A stretch of 52,873 nt of DNA from DASZBR01 sp033763845 (lineage in GTDB: Bacteria; Pseudomonadota; Gammaproteobacteria; DASZBR01), in NCBI GenBank assembly GCA_033763845.1, contig JANRJR010000058.1:1-52873 (forward strand). Direction: 5' to 3'. Below the pieces are notes generated by a model that had not been told where the DNA came from, did not search any database, and saw only the letters and a program-made list of their open reading frames with translations. A program made the translations under genes and the position numbers. Numbering within the stretch: position 1 is the first letter of the stretch; the number at the start of each line of letters is the position of its first letter. This document shows, in pieces, positions 1-8,675 of this stretch.

Positions 1-143
1 GCGCGTTCACGAACTAATTTTCCATCCTGGCTCATCACCGCAATACCCGCAGAATCATAGCCTCGATACTCGAGTCGTTTGAGCCCTTCTAATAAGATGG
101 GAGCTACATCACGTTGCGCGACTGCGCCGACAATTCCACACAT
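1..143 (-). CDS. glmS: Glutamine-fructose-6-phosphate aminotransferase, N-terminal end (partial)
   Basis: Only the first 47 codons are inside the window; the gene continues past position 1. The start MCGIVGAVAQRDVAPILLEG, followed by LEYRGYDSAGIAV, is the class II glutamine amidotransferase opening of GlmS, with Cys2 as the catalytic nucleophile after Met removal. GlmS makes glucosamine-6-phosphate from fructose-6-phosphate and glutamine, the first step towards UDP-GlcNAc for peptidoglycan and lipid A. A TGGAG ribosome site lies about 8 nt before the ATG. glmU, for the last steps of the same pathway, lies close by on the same strand, but a SET-domain gene on the opposite strand separates them. 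glmS therefore probably needs its own promoter in the 117-nt gap 144-260. No glmS ribozyme is apparent in that gap. Confidence 0.93.
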   Translation of the reverse strand, partial: MCGIVGAVAQRDVAPILLEGLKRLEYRGYDSAGIAVMSQDGKLVRER

Positions 144-164
144 AATTCTTTCTCCAAAATAATA

Positions 165-190
165 AGGGCGGGTCAATGCCCCGCCCCTAC
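165..190. repeat. Short GC-rich palindrome (REP-like)
   Basis: GGGCGGG (166-172) pairs perfectly with CCCGCCC (180-186) around a short AT-containing loop, and CCTAC follows. Similar palindromes with a CCCTACA flank occur at 9138-9188 and 23305-23390, so this looks like a dispersed intergenic repeat. It lies in the leader of glmS and upstream of the SET gene. Confidence 0.6.
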
Positions 191-260
191 AAATATATCT
201 TGGATCATAGCCCGCTCTTAACAGCTTGAGCAATGCTTTTCGACTTGTTAGGATGCTCAT

Positions 261-995
261 ATGTTTCTACTTCTCGCAATTGGATTGCTGGTTTTACTCG
301 CGGTCGTGTGGCCTTCCTCACAAGGGAAAGGTGCCTCGCCAAAACCCACTGCGCTTTTTGAGCTATCGAATCCCACACATATTTTAGTTGGCAATGCGCC
401 ACCATTGTTGGGTAGCACATTTACAGCAATTACACGCAATGAATTTGAACAACACGAAAAAATTACCTGGACAAACTCCCCGGTTACTTACCCAAATACT
501 TTACGTCATTTGGGAGTAGCACCTCAAAAAGATCCAACTATAGTGGATGGGTTCAATGATTTCGTGATTTGCGATATTCATCCCAGCGTAGGCAAAGGTG
601 TATTTGCAACCAAACGTATCCCTAAAAAAACCATCATTGGCATTTATACGGGAATAGTTGAAATTGCACTTGGTGTAGGAAGTCCATACGCTCTAAATGC
701 CAAACTCAGGAATCAACCACCTTTCTATTATGATGCGACACGCTTTCGAAATGCGACGAGTTACATCCAGCATGCGCCGGAGACAGAAATTATTTCGGGC
801 ATGGCCACTGCCAATATAGACATGCAAAATTCAATTTATGGTGGCGTGCCATTAATGTTGTACGTTACTACGCGTGATATTGAACCGCATGAACAATTGC
901 TCGTGAACTACGGCAATGATTATTGGAAAAAAAGAAAACCGAAATTTTTTAATATTCGCGGTGAAATTATAAAACCAGATCCTTCGCTCCGCTAA
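261..995 (+). CDS. SET-domain protein with N-terminal membrane anchor
   Basis: This is a 244-residue protein. Residues 1-17 are a hydrophobic segment with almost no charged N-region, acting as a membrane anchor or uncleaved signal. A SET domain follows from about residue 110: a GKGVFATKRIP stretch (SAM-binding GxG region), a SYIQHAPE segment where canonical SET enzymes have the NHS/C motif, and LLVNYGNDYW, matching the C-terminal Y-x-Y/DYG motif. SET proteins are lysine methyltransferases. In Legionella and Chlamydia some are secreted to modify host chromatin, but whether this one is secreted or active is inference. The Asn of NHS appears replaced by Gln. The ATG has AGGA 8 nt upstream. It sits on the opposite strand between glmU and glmS, a spot normally without a gene, which suggests insertion. 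The last codons and the stop fall within a dispersed repeat. Confidence 0.75.
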   Translation: MFLLLAIGLLVLLAVVWPSSQGKGASPKPTALFELSNPTHILVGNAPPLLGSTFTAITRNEFEQHEKITWTNSPVTYPNTLRHLGVAPQKDPTIVDGFNDFVICDIHPSVGKGVFATKRIPKKTIIGIYTGIVEIALGVGSPYALNAKLRNQPPFYYDATRFRNATSYIQHAPETEIISGMATANIDMQNSIYGGVPLMLYVTTRDIEPHEQLLVNYGNDYWKKRKPKFFNIRGEIIKPDPSLR

Positions 996-1001
996 GATGA
1001 C
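978..1001. repeat. Dispersed repeat of GATCCTTCG...GATGAC type
   Basis: GATCCTTCGCTCCGCT followed by AAGATGAC is a shortened copy of the element at 12418-12451. It carries the final codons and TAA stop of the SET gene and fills the 8-nt space to the convergent glmU end. Confidence 0.55.
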
Positions 1002-1003
1002 AA

Positions 1004-2287
1004 CTATTTAGGCGGCTTCCAATTTTCCACAGTAGTCTGCTTCGCTCTCGACACCGTTAATTTATTTTCCGGTGCATCTTTTGTGATAGTTGAACCAGCA
1101 CCAATGTATGCGCCATCGCCAATTTTTATAGGCGCAATTAATTGCGAGTCAGATCCGACAAAAACATTATTGCCTATAATAGTTTGATGTTTATTCGCGC
1201 CATCATAATTACACGTAATACTTCCTGCGCCAAAATTAACGTTTTTACCTAATACCGCATCACCCACATAACTTAAATGCGGAACTTTACTGCCTTCGCC
1301 AATATGGGATTTTTTAATTTCGGTAAAATTACCTATTTTAACTTTTTTATCTAATACGGTTCCTGGACGCAATCGTGCAAAAGGCCCCACGCTACAGTCG
1401 TCGCCAATTACGCTATCTTCGATGATACTGTTAGGTTTTATCTCAACGTTCTTGCCAATTTTTGAATTTTTAATAATGGAATTAGCGCCGATTTTACTGC
1501 CTGCGCCGATTTCGACATCGCCTTCAAATAAAACATTATGGCTCACCGTAACACCCGCTAATCTGAATTTTTTTGCGAGTTCCGCTTGATGCGCACACTC
1601 TAATTGATGCAACTGTTCAAGGTCGTTCACGCCGAGTCCCTCCTGTGAATTTTCAAGCGTCATACTTGTAATATTTTTCGCCATGCTAACTATATCGGTT
1701 AAGTAAAATTCGTTTTGGTTATTGTTGGATTTAATTTCAGGTAACCACTGCTGAAGATTACTTACCGTACTTAAATATATTCCTGAATTTATTTCTGTAA
1801 TTTTTTTCTGTTCACTGTCAGCATCTTTTTCTTCAACAATACTTGTAATATTGCCTTGGGAATTGCGAATAATTCGCCCAAACCCAAAAGGATTAGCGAT
1901 ACTAATCGTTATCAAACCTAAATTGTCTGAACTTCCCGCTATAAATTTTTGTAAAGTTTTAGCTGAAATTAATGGCATATCGCCATATAAAATTAATACT
2001 TTATCGGATGGATTTTTTAAATGGGGCAAAACCTGTTTTACCGCATCACCTGTCCCTAATAATTTTTCTTGCTCAACCCAAATAATTTTTTTATGTTTGT
2101 AATAATCTTTAATTAACTGGGATTCATGACCTACCACAACAAAAATATTCGCTGGAGATAATTGTTCGACGGTTTCTACTACGTGAGATAATAACGGCTT
2201 ACCAGATAATTCATGCAAAACTTTTGGCAACGACGACTTCATGCGAGTACCACGGCCCGCTGCGAGAATAATAATATTCAAGCTCAT
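1004..2287 (-). CDS. glmU: Bifunctional UDP-GlcNAc pyrophosphorylase / GlcN-1-P acetyltransferase
   Basis: GlmU acetylates glucosamine-1-phosphate and then uridylylates it to UDP-GlcNAc in the cytoplasm. The N-terminal nucleotidyltransferase starts with ILAAGRGTRMKSSLPKVLH, and GTGDAVKQ and YGDMPLI follow. The C-terminal left-handed beta-helix has hexapeptide repeats with GPFARLRPGT, NFTEIKKSHIGEGSKVPHL and SITCNYDGANKHQT (acetyltransferase site). The ATG overlaps the atpC stop by 4 nt, so it is translationally coupled to the ATP synthase operon, a common gammaproteobacterial arrangement. At 427 residues it is about 25-30 shorter than usual. Comparison with the E. coli protein from memory places a gap of roughly 20 residues at the linker/first beta-helix coil, near residues 245-265. 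Function is otherwise secure. Confidence 0.96.
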   Translation of the reverse strand: MSLNIIILAAGRGTRMKSSLPKVLHELSGKPLLSHVVETVEQLSPANIFVVVGHESQLIKDYYKHKKIIWVEQEKLLGTGDAVKQVLPHLKNPSDKVLILYGDMPLISAKTLQKFIAGSSDNLGLITISIANPFGFGRIIRNSQGNITSIVEEKDADSEQKKITEINSGIYLSTVSNLQQWLPEIKSNNNQNEFYLTDIVSMAKNITSMTLENSQEGLGVNDLEQLHQLECAHQAELAKKFRLAGVTVSHNVLFEGDVEIGAGSKIGANSIIKNSKIGKNVEIKPNSIIEDSVIGDDCSVGPFARLRPGTVLDKKVKIGNFTEIKKSHIGEGSKVPHLSYVGDAVLGKNVNFGAGSITCNYDGANKHQTIIGNNVFVGSDSQLIAPIKIGDGAYIGAGSTITKDAPENKLTVSRAKQTTVENWKPPK

Positions 2288-2721
2288 ACTTTGGCTTTCT
2301 TGCGTAAATCACGAATAGTTTTTAACTGTGCAACGGCCTGTGCCAATTCTGCTGTCGCATGCGAATAATCAAAGTCGCCTTTCTCACGACTTTTTAGCAT
2401 TTGCTCCGCACGTTCTTTTGCGGCTAACGCTGCAGATTCATCGAGATCTTCACCACGTACAGCTACTTGAGACAAGATCGTTACCGTATAAGGTTGTACT
2501 TCTAATAACCCACCCGACACGTAAATCAATTGCTGCTCGTTATTTTCTTGAAAGATTCGAATATGACCCGGCTTTAATTTCGTTAATAACGGCGAATGCC
2601 CGTGAACAATGCCTAGTTCACCCATCGCACCCGATACAATTACCATAGCAACCGACCCGGAAAATAATTCCGCTTCAGCGCTGACGATATCTAACTGTAT
2701 GGGTTTGCTATTGGTTATCAT
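2284..2721 (-). CDS. atpC: F1Fo ATP synthase epsilon subunit
   Basis: This is a 145-residue subunit of the F1 central stalk. It couples rotation to catalysis and can inhibit ATP hydrolysis through its C-terminal helices. The N-terminal beta-sandwich is recognisable from LDIVSAEAELFSG, GELGIVHGHSPLLTKLKPG and YVSGGLLEVQP. The C-terminal part contains the expected helical hairpin rich in Glu, Lys and Ala. It overlaps atpD by 4 nt upstream and glmU by 4 nt downstream, so it is an internal gene of a single long transcript. It is the last ATP synthase gene of the operon, in the standard order. Confidence 0.96.
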   Translation of the reverse strand: MITNSKPIQLDIVSAEAELFSGSVAMVIVSGAMGELGIVHGHSPLLTKLKPGHIRIFQENNEQQLIYVSGGLLEVQPYTVTILSQVAVRGEDLDESAALAAKERAEQMLKSREKGDFDYSHATAELAQAVAQLKTIRDLRKKAKV

Positions 2722-4106
2722 AACGATTTCGCTTTCGCGATGGCCTCATCAATGTTTCCAACCATATAAAACGCTTGCTCAGGCAAATGATCGTATTCGC
2801 CATTAATAATCGCTTTAAATCCACGAATCGTTTCCGCTAATGGAACATATTTTCCGGGCGATCCCGTAAATACTTCCGCGACGAAAAATGGCTGTGAAAA
2901 GAATCGCTGAATTTTACGTGCACGACTGACGATCAATTTGTCTTCTTCAGATAATTCATCCATCCCCAAAATCGCAATAATGTCTTTCAATTCTTTATAA
3001 CGTTGTAAAACACCTTGAACCGCACGAGCCACATCGTAATGCTCTTGACCCACAATTAATGGATCCAATTGACGTGAGGTAGAATCCAACGGATCAATCG
3101 CAGGATAAATTCCTAACTCTGCAATTTGTCGTGACAATACAACCGTCGCATCCAAATGCGCGAATGTCGTTGCAGGAGACGGATCAGTTAAGTCATCTGC
3201 AGGAACATAAACAGCCTGAACAGACGTAATAGAACCTGTTTTGGTTGAGGTAATTCTTTCTTGAAGACTTCCCATTTCAGCTGCCAATGTTGGCTGATAT
3301 CCTACAGCCGATGGCATACGTCCTAATAACGCAGACACTTCAGTACCTGCTAAAGTATAACGATAAATATTATCAATAAATAATAATACATCGCGTCCCT
3401 CATCACGGAAATTTTCTGCAATGGTTAATCCTGTTAATGCAACGCGCAATCTATTTCCCGGTGGCTCATTCATCTGGCCATACACCAGTGATACTTTATC
3501 AAGTACGTTAGAGTCTTTCATTTCGTGGTAGAAATCATTACCTTCACGAGTACGTTCACCCACACCCGCAAATACAGAGTAACCACTGTGTTCAACGGCA
3601 ATATTACGAATTAACTCCATCATGTTGACGGTTTTACCAACACCCGCACCACCGAATAATCCAACTTTTCCACCTTTTGCAAACGGACAAATCAAATCAA
3701 TGACTTTAATTCCGGTTTCTAATAATTCACCGCGTGCCGCCTGATCCGCATAACCTGGAGCTGAACGGTGAATCGGCAAACGTGTTTGTTCATTAATGGG
3801 GCCTGCTTCGTCGATAGGATTTCCTAATACATCCATAATTCGACCTAAGGTTTCTTTTCCGACAGGAACAGAAATGGGCTCGCCCGTATTTAATACTGAC
3901 AATCCGCGACGCACACCGTCAGTGGAACCCATCGCAATGGTACGCACAATACCGTCACCTAATTGTTGTTGTACTTCTAACGTCAAATGCTGATCCGTGA
4001 CAGTTAATGCATCGTACACCTTAGGTACCGCGTTACGTGGAAACTCCACGTCAACCACCGCACCAATCACTTCAACAATATTTCCCGTTTTCGTCGTTGT
4101 CATCAC
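2718..4106 (-). CDS. atpD: F1Fo ATP synthase beta subunit
   Basis: The catalytic subunit of F1, 462 residues, close to the normal 460. It shows the P-loop GGAGVGKTV, the catalytic-Glu segment AGVGERTREGND, VLLFIDNIYRYT (Walker B) and GRMPSAVGYQPTL. Two start ATGs are adjacent (MMTTTKTG), and the first is used here. It lies 13 nt after atpG and overlaps atpC by 4 nt. Conservation with the enterobacterial protein is very high, so the call is certain. Confidence 0.98.
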   Translation of the reverse strand: MMTTTKTGNIVEVIGAVVDVEFPRNAVPKVYDALTVTDQHLTLEVQQQLGDGIVRTIAMGSTDGVRRGLSVLNTGEPISVPVGKETLGRIMDVLGNPIDEAGPINEQTRLPIHRSAPGYADQAARGELLETGIKVIDLICPFAKGGKVGLFGGAGVGKTVNMMELIRNIAVEHSGYSVFAGVGERTREGNDFYHEMKDSNVLDKVSLVYGQMNEPPGNRLRVALTGLTIAENFRDEGRDVLLFIDNIYRYTLAGTEVSALLGRMPSAVGYQPTLAAEMGSLQERITSTKTGSITSVQAVYVPADDLTDPSPATTFAHLDATVVLSRQIAELGIYPAIDPLDSTSRQLDPLIVGQEHYDVARAVQGVLQRYKELKDIIAILGMDELSEEDKLIVSRARKIQRFFSQPFFVAEVFTGSPGKYVPLAETIRGFKAIINGEYDHLPEQAFYMVGNIDEAIAKAKSL

Positions 4107-4119
4107 TCACACCTCTTCG

Positions 4120-4980
4120 TTAAACCGCTGCTGCACCACCCACAATTTCTGCCAATTCTTGCGTAATTGCTGCTTGTCGCGCTTTGTTGTACACCAATTG
4201 TAAATCGTTAATTAATTCACCTGCATTATCTGATGCACTCTTCATTGCAACCATTCGTGCAGCTTGTTCACATGCAATATTTTCAATTACGCCTTGGTAC
4301 ACTTGTGATTCAATATAATTTTCCAATAATGCATCCAATAATTCTGGCGCATCGGGTTCGTAAATATAATCCCAGTGTTTACCAATTTCAGGTGATTCTG
4401 TGGGCAATAATGGCAATAATTGCAATGAACGCGGGCGTTGCGTCATGCTATTGATAAATTCATTACTGATTAAAAATAATGCATCGATTTTATTTTCTTT
4501 GTACGCATCTAACATAACTTTTACCGCACCGACTAAACTATTTGCCGTTGGCGCATCACCTAATTTAGATGTCATCGCCAATACTTTTCCGCCATGACGC
4601 TTAAAGAAATTTTCTGCTTTGCTGCCTATTAAACACAAAGAAATTTCACAGCCTTTATCACGCCATTCTTTCATTTCCATAACAGTGGCTTTAAATAAAT
4701 TCATATTTAATCCGCCGCATAATCCTCTATCCGATGTCACGATAATAAAACCCACACGACGAATATCGCGCGCGACTAAAAACGGATGGTGATATTCTGG
4801 ATGTGATTTCGCCAAATGACCAATGACTTTGCGAATTTTAATGGCATACGGACGCGCATGAAACATGCGTTCTTGCGCTTTACGCATTTTACTCGCAGCG
4901 ACCATTTCCATCGCACGCGTAATTTTCTGCGTATTTTTAATACTGCGAATTTTAGTCCGAATTTCTTTCGCAATGGCCAT
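4120..4980 (-). CDS. atpG: F1Fo ATP synthase gamma subunit
   Basis: A 286-residue central-stalk subunit that turns inside the alpha3beta3 ring. The N-terminal helix reads IRTKIRSIKNTQKITRAMEM, and the C-terminal helix ends with LVYNKARQAAITQELAEIVG; together they form the coiled-coil axle. TSDRGLCGGLN is the conserved middle motif. The start MAIAKEI is the usual one. The gene is 6 nt after atpA and 13 nt before atpD. Confidence 0.97.
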   Translation of the reverse strand: MAIAKEIRTKIRSIKNTQKITRAMEMVAASKMRKAQERMFHARPYAIKIRKVIGHLAKSHPEYHHPFLVARDIRRVGFIIVTSDRGLCGGLNMNLFKATVMEMKEWRDKGCEISLCLIGSKAENFFKRHGGKVLAMTSKLGDAPTANSLVGAVKVMLDAYKENKIDALFLISNEFINSMTQRPRSLQLLPLLPTESPEIGKHWDYIYEPDAPELLDALLENYIESQVYQGVIENIACEQAARMVAMKSASDNAGELINDLQLVYNKARQAAITQELAEIVGGAAAV

Positions 4981-4986
4981 TAATAT

Positions 4987-6528
4987 TTACCACGTTTGGG
5001 TTTGTTTAAATTTCGTCACGACTTCACGCAATTGCGTTGCAATGTCTTCGTTATAGTCTGGATTACTATTAATAGTATCCATTAAAACTTTATGGTTTTG
5101 ACGGAAATACGAATGTAATTCACGCTCAAACGAAACTATCTTTTTTAATTCCACATCATCGACAAAACCTTGATCAACTACAAATAAACTAATTGCCATT
5201 TCAGCAATCGTTAATGGCGTGTATTGTTTCTGCTTCATGATTTCAGTGAAACGCTGACCTTTGTTTAATTGCTTACGCGTAACATCATCTAAATCCGACG
5301 CAAATTGCGCAAATGCTGCTAACTCTCGATATTGCGCTAACGCTAAACGCACACCGCCACCCAATTTCTTCATAATTTTGGTTTGTGCTGCACCGCCGAC
5401 ACGCGATACAGATAAACCCGTATTAATGGCAGGACGAATACCGGCGTTGAATAAATCTGTCTCTAAAAAGATTTGCCCGTCGGTAATAGAAATTACGTTC
5501 GTCGGAATAAACGCGGAAACGTCGCCCGCTTGTGTTTCAATAATTGGCAATGCCGTTAATGATCCCGTTTTGCCTTTGACTTTTCCGTTGGTCGCTTTTT
5601 CAACATATTCTTCGTTAACACGCGCTGCACGTTCTAATAAACGTGAATGTAAATAAAATACATCACCTGGATACGCTTCACGACCCGGCGGACGACGTAA
5701 CAATAATGATATTTGACGATACGCCCAGGCTTGTTTGGTTAAATCGTCATAAACAATCAAGGCATCTTCACCTTTGTCTCTGAAATATTCGCCCATTGCA
5801 CAACCGGCATATGGCGCAATAAATTGCAGTGACGCTGCATCTGCGGCACTGGCCGCAACAATAATGGTATGTTTCAACGCATCATGTTCTTCTAGCTTAC
5901 GAACAACGGCAGCAATCGAAGAGGCCTTTTGTCCAATCGCCACATAAATACAAATAACGCCTGTATTTTTTTGGTTGATGATCGCATCAATCGCCACAGC
6001 GGTTTTTCCGGTTTGACGATCGCCAATAATTAATTCACGTTGACCACGACCAATCGGCACCATGGTGTCAATGGATTTAATACCTGTTTGTAAGGGTTGA
6101 CTTACGGATTGACGGAAAATTACACCCGGTGCAACTTTTTCAATAGGGGATGTCGCTGAAGATTGAATAGGGCCTTTTCCATCAATCGGCGCACCTAATG
6201 CATTTACAACACGACCTAATAATCCTTCACCAACGGGAACCTCTAAAATACGTCCCGTACATTTTACAGTTTGACCTTCTGCTAAACTTTCGTAATCACC
6301 CAAGACAACAGCACCGACAGAATCGCGCTCCAAATTTAAAGCAACACCAAAAATATTACCGGGAAATTCAATCATTTCACCATACATGACATTTTGTAAC
6401 CCATAAATACGAACGATACCGTCGGTGATACTGACGATTTTTCCTTCGGTATGAATTTGTGCACTGGGTTTAAAATCGCGAATGCGCTCAACAATGAGTT
6501 CGCTGACTTCTGATGAACTTAATGACAT
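4987..6528 (-). CDS. atpA: F1Fo ATP synthase alpha subunit
   Basis: A 513-residue non-catalytic nucleotide-binding F1 subunit, the exact usual length. It shows the P-loop GDRQTGKT, the IVYDDLTKQAWAYRQISLLLRRPPGREAYPGD block cut by the conserved Tyr/Arg residues, and GGGVRLALAQYRELAAFAQF near the C terminus. The start MSLSSSEVSELI is canonical. It lies 9 nt downstream of atpH in the operon. Confidence 0.98.
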   Translation of the reverse strand: MSLSSSEVSELIVERIRDFKPSAQIHTEGKIVSITDGIVRIYGLQNVMYGEMIEFPGNIFGVALNLERDSVGAVVLGDYESLAEGQTVKCTGRILEVPVGEGLLGRVVNALGAPIDGKGPIQSSATSPIEKVAPGVIFRQSVSQPLQTGIKSIDTMVPIGRGQRELIIGDRQTGKTAVAIDAIINQKNTGVICIYVAIGQKASSIAAVVRKLEEHDALKHTIIVAASAADAASLQFIAPYAGCAMGEYFRDKGEDALIVYDDLTKQAWAYRQISLLLRRPPGREAYPGDVFYLHSRLLERAARVNEEYVEKATNGKVKGKTGSLTALPIIETQAGDVSAFIPTNVISITDGQIFLETDLFNAGIRPAINTGLSVSRVGGAAQTKIMKKLGGGVRLALAQYRELAAFAQFASDLDDVTRKQLNKGQRFTEIMKQKQYTPLTIAEMAISLFVVDQGFVDDVELKKIVSFERELHSYFRQNHKVLMDTINSNPDYNEDIATQLREVVTKFKQTQTW

Positions 6529-6537
6529 AGTTTTCCC

Positions 6538-7068
6538 CTACATAATTACGGCTTGCTTTAATTTCTCTAACTTTGCACGAACTGAACCGTCAACAACCCA
6601 ATCACCTGCACGAATCACGGCTCCGCCGACTAAACCTTTATCAATTTCAAATTCTAAATTCACTTCACGTTTTAAGCGCGCGGTTAATGACGCTTTTAAT
6701 TTTTTTGCTGTACTTTCATCCATCGGAAACGCAGACGTCACTTGCACCGTTAATACTTTTTCATATTCAGCTTTTTCTTCTTCAAATAATTCTGCAATTT
6801 CAGGCAACAATGATAAACGATCATACTCACTCAATAACAAAATAAAATTTTTTAGGTTTTCATTTTTTTTGATAAAGCCCGCAAAAAGATTACTTAACTG
6901 TTCTGAGTTTATACTGGGATCATCATATAACGATTTCACTTCAGCGTTTTCTGCAACCGACGCTAATAATGCAAGGGATTCAGACCACTCTTTCAATTTT
7001 TTTTGTTCACAAGCATACTCAAAAGCCGCTTTCGCATAAGGACGCGCGAGTGTTTTGAGCGAATCCAT
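6538..7068 (-). CDS. atpH: F1Fo ATP synthase delta subunit
   Basis: A 176-residue subunit joining the peripheral stalk to the top of F1. The start at 7068 (MDSLKTLARPYAKAAFEYA) was chosen because AGGAG lies 7 nt upstream and because it matches the family start. An in-frame ATG five codons earlier would overlap atpF by 14 nt and has no ribosome site. The C-terminal domain has the typical segment with KLKASLTARLKREVNLEF and ends in KLEKLKQAVIM. It is 1 nt after the atpF stop. Confidence 0.95.
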   Translation of the reverse strand: MDSLKTLARPYAKAAFEYACEQKKLKEWSESLALLASVAENAEVKSLYDDPSINSEQLSNLFAGFIKKNENLKNFILLLSEYDRLSLLPEIAELFEEEKAEYEKVLTVQVTSAFPMDESTAKKLKASLTARLKREVNLEFEIDKGLVGGAVIRAGDWVVDGSVRAKLEKLKQAVIM

Positions 7069-7069
7069 T

Positions 7070-7540
7070 TTAAATCTCCTCAACTAATTGAGTGAGTAAA
7101 TGTCCATCGCTTTTAACATCGATATGTTTTTGCAGGATTTTTTCAGCACCGGAAATTGCGATTTGCGCAATTTGTTCACGCAATTGTTGTTTAGCCGCAA
7201 TTATTTCATTTTCAATTTCGGATTTTGCCAGCGAAATTAATTTGTCACCTTCCTCGCGCGCACGCTCTTTGGATTCATCAATAATACGAGCAGAGCGTTT
7301 ATTGGCTTGGTCCAAAATATCAGCTGCTTGAATTTTAGCGTCACGCAATAATTCTAATGCTTTGTGTTGCGCTAACTCCAATTCATGCACACCACGCTCA
7401 GCTGCTGACAATCCATCCGCGATACGTTTCTCACGATCGTGCAATGCTTTAATAATTGGTGGCCAAACATACTTCATGGTGAACCATACCAATAAGGCAA
7501 AAGTGATAAATTGGCCTAACAGTGTTGCGTTAATTTCCAT
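7070..7540 (-). CDS. atpF: F1Fo ATP synthase b subunit
   Basis: A 156-residue peripheral-stalk subunit. It has one N-terminal membrane helix (about residues 6-26, LLGQFITFALLVWFTMKYVW), followed by a long charged helix with the typical Ala/Glu/Lys/Arg pattern that dimerises as a coiled coil. The length equals that of the E. coli protein. It lies 3 nt after atpE and 1 nt before atpH. Confidence 0.96.
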   Translation of the reverse strand: MEINATLLGQFITFALLVWFTMKYVWPPIIKALHDREKRIADGLSAAERGVHELELAQHKALELLRDAKIQAADILDQANKRSARIIDESKERAREEGDKLISLAKSEIENEIIAAKQQLREQIAQIAISGAEKILQKHIDVKSDGHLLTQLVEEI

Positions 7541-7543
7541 AGT

Positions 7544-7858
7544 TTAGTGAGCACCTGCAGCTGGAGCAGCGGTTTTTGCAGCAGCTAATACCGCAGCAAC
7601 AAATGGATTATTCGCGAAAATTAAATACAATCCCATCACAATAGAAATTGCAGCGAACGCATCAACCAATCCCGCCATCAAAAACATGCGAAGCATCAAC
7701 ATGCTGGTTAATTCTGGTTGGCGTGCAACACCTTCCAAAAATTTTCCACCCAAGATACCGAAACCAACAGCGGTGCCTAATGCAGCCAACCCAACAAATA
7801 ATGCAGCGGCAACAGCGGTGTAACCTTGTACGGTTGCAATCAATGATGCTATTTCCAT
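7544..7858 (-). CDS. atpE: F1Fo ATP synthase c subunit
   Basis: A 104-residue membrane rotor subunit with two hydrophobic helices joined by the polar loop around Arg46-Gln47-Pro48. The ion-carrying carboxylate is Asp66 in GLVDAFAAI, and the sodium-ligand pattern is not present, so a proton-driven ring is expected. It is about 20 residues longer than the E. coli protein because of an N-terminal and an Ala-rich C-terminal extension (AAAKTAAPAAGAH). Similar extensions occur in some other gammaproteobacteria. Confidence 0.96.
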   Translation of the reverse strand: MEIASLIATVQGYTAVAAALFVGLAALGTAVGFGILGGKFLEGVARQPELTSMLMLRMFLMAGLVDAFAAISIVMGLYLIFANNPFVAAVLAAAKTAAPAAGAH

Positions 7859-7883
7859 TCCACTTCCCCTCTTCGTTCAATAA

Positions 7884-8675
7884 TTAATGCGTTTCATGCG
7901 CCATGGTTAAATACACAATTGTTAACATCATAAAAATAAAAGCTTGTATAGCAATAATCAAAATGTGGAAAATCGCCCAAACACCGCCGACAGTCCATTG
8001 TATCCACCACGGTAGTAATGCCACTAAAATAAAAATTAATTCGCCAGCAAATAAATTTCCAAACAACCGCAGCGCTAACGAAATGGGACGAACCCCTTCT
8101 TCAATCACTTTGAATGCAAAATTGATTGGAAACAACCACTTACCAAAAGGAGCCGTAAAGACTTCTTTTCCGAATCCACCGAGTCCTTTGATTTTGAAGT
8201 TATAGTAGAGGATCAAGAAAAAGACCGCAATTGACATACCAAATGTCGCATTCGGATCTGCCGTTGGCACTGAACGAAAGTACTGCAATCCCACCAAGTG
8301 CGCCAAAGTAGGCAACAAATCCACCGGCAGTAAATCCGCCATATTCATCAAGAAAATCCACACAAAAATGGTCAACGCCAACGGCGCTATCAATTCATTT
8401 TTACCATGGAACGATTCTTTAACGGTACGATCGACGAATTCCACAACTATTTCAACGAAATTTTGCATTTTGGTCGGCGTTCCGTCATGCGGAATGGTTT
8501 TCGCCACCCACCAAAACAGTCCGACAAAGATCAATCCAAACAGAACTGAGATGAACGTGGTATCCAGATTAAGCGTCCAAAATCCTCCATTCCCCAATTT
8601 CAGGGTATGCAGGTTCAGCATCAAATGAGTCAAATGATGTTGAACATATTCTGCAGGAGTAGGTACTTTCTCCAT
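7884..8675 (-). CDS. atpB: F1Fo ATP synthase a subunit
   Basis: A 263-residue membrane stator subunit forming the proton half-channels. The essential arginine lies in ISLALRLFGNLFAGELIFI, next to the strongly conserved Asn/Glu residues. The start is set at 8675 (MEKVPTPAEYVQHHLTHL), matching the family. This ATG overlaps the atpI stop in a TGATG junction, implying translational coupling. The longer reading frame to 8735 would run into atpI. Five to six membrane helices are evident. Confidence 0.95.
   Translation of the reverse strand: MEKVPTPAEYVQHHLTHLMLNLHTLKLGNGGFWTLNLDTTFISVLFGLIFVGLFWWVAKTIPHDGTPTKMQNFVEIVVEFVDRTVKESFHGKNELIAPLALTIFVWIFLMNMADLLPVDLLPTLAHLVGLQYFRSVPTADPNATFGMSIAVFFLILYYNFKIKGLGGFGKEVFTAPFGKWLFPINFAFKVIEEGVRPISLALRLFGNLFAGELIFILVALLPWWIQWTVGGVWAIFHILIIAIQAFIFMMLTIVYLTMAHETH

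Noticed and set aside
144..260. glmS ribozyme/riboswitch in the glmS leader
   Set aside because: The gap is only 117 nt, contains a REP-like palindrome, and none of the ribozyme core motifs was recognised. This element is also mainly from Gram-positive bacteria.
2328..2648. Plus-strand ORF opposite atpC
   Set aside because: Shadow of a highly conserved gene, with no ribosome site and biased composition.
5261..5656. 131-codon plus-strand ORF opposite atpA
   Set aside because: Antisense to a conserved catalytic subunit; it follows the codon pattern of atpA, not its own.
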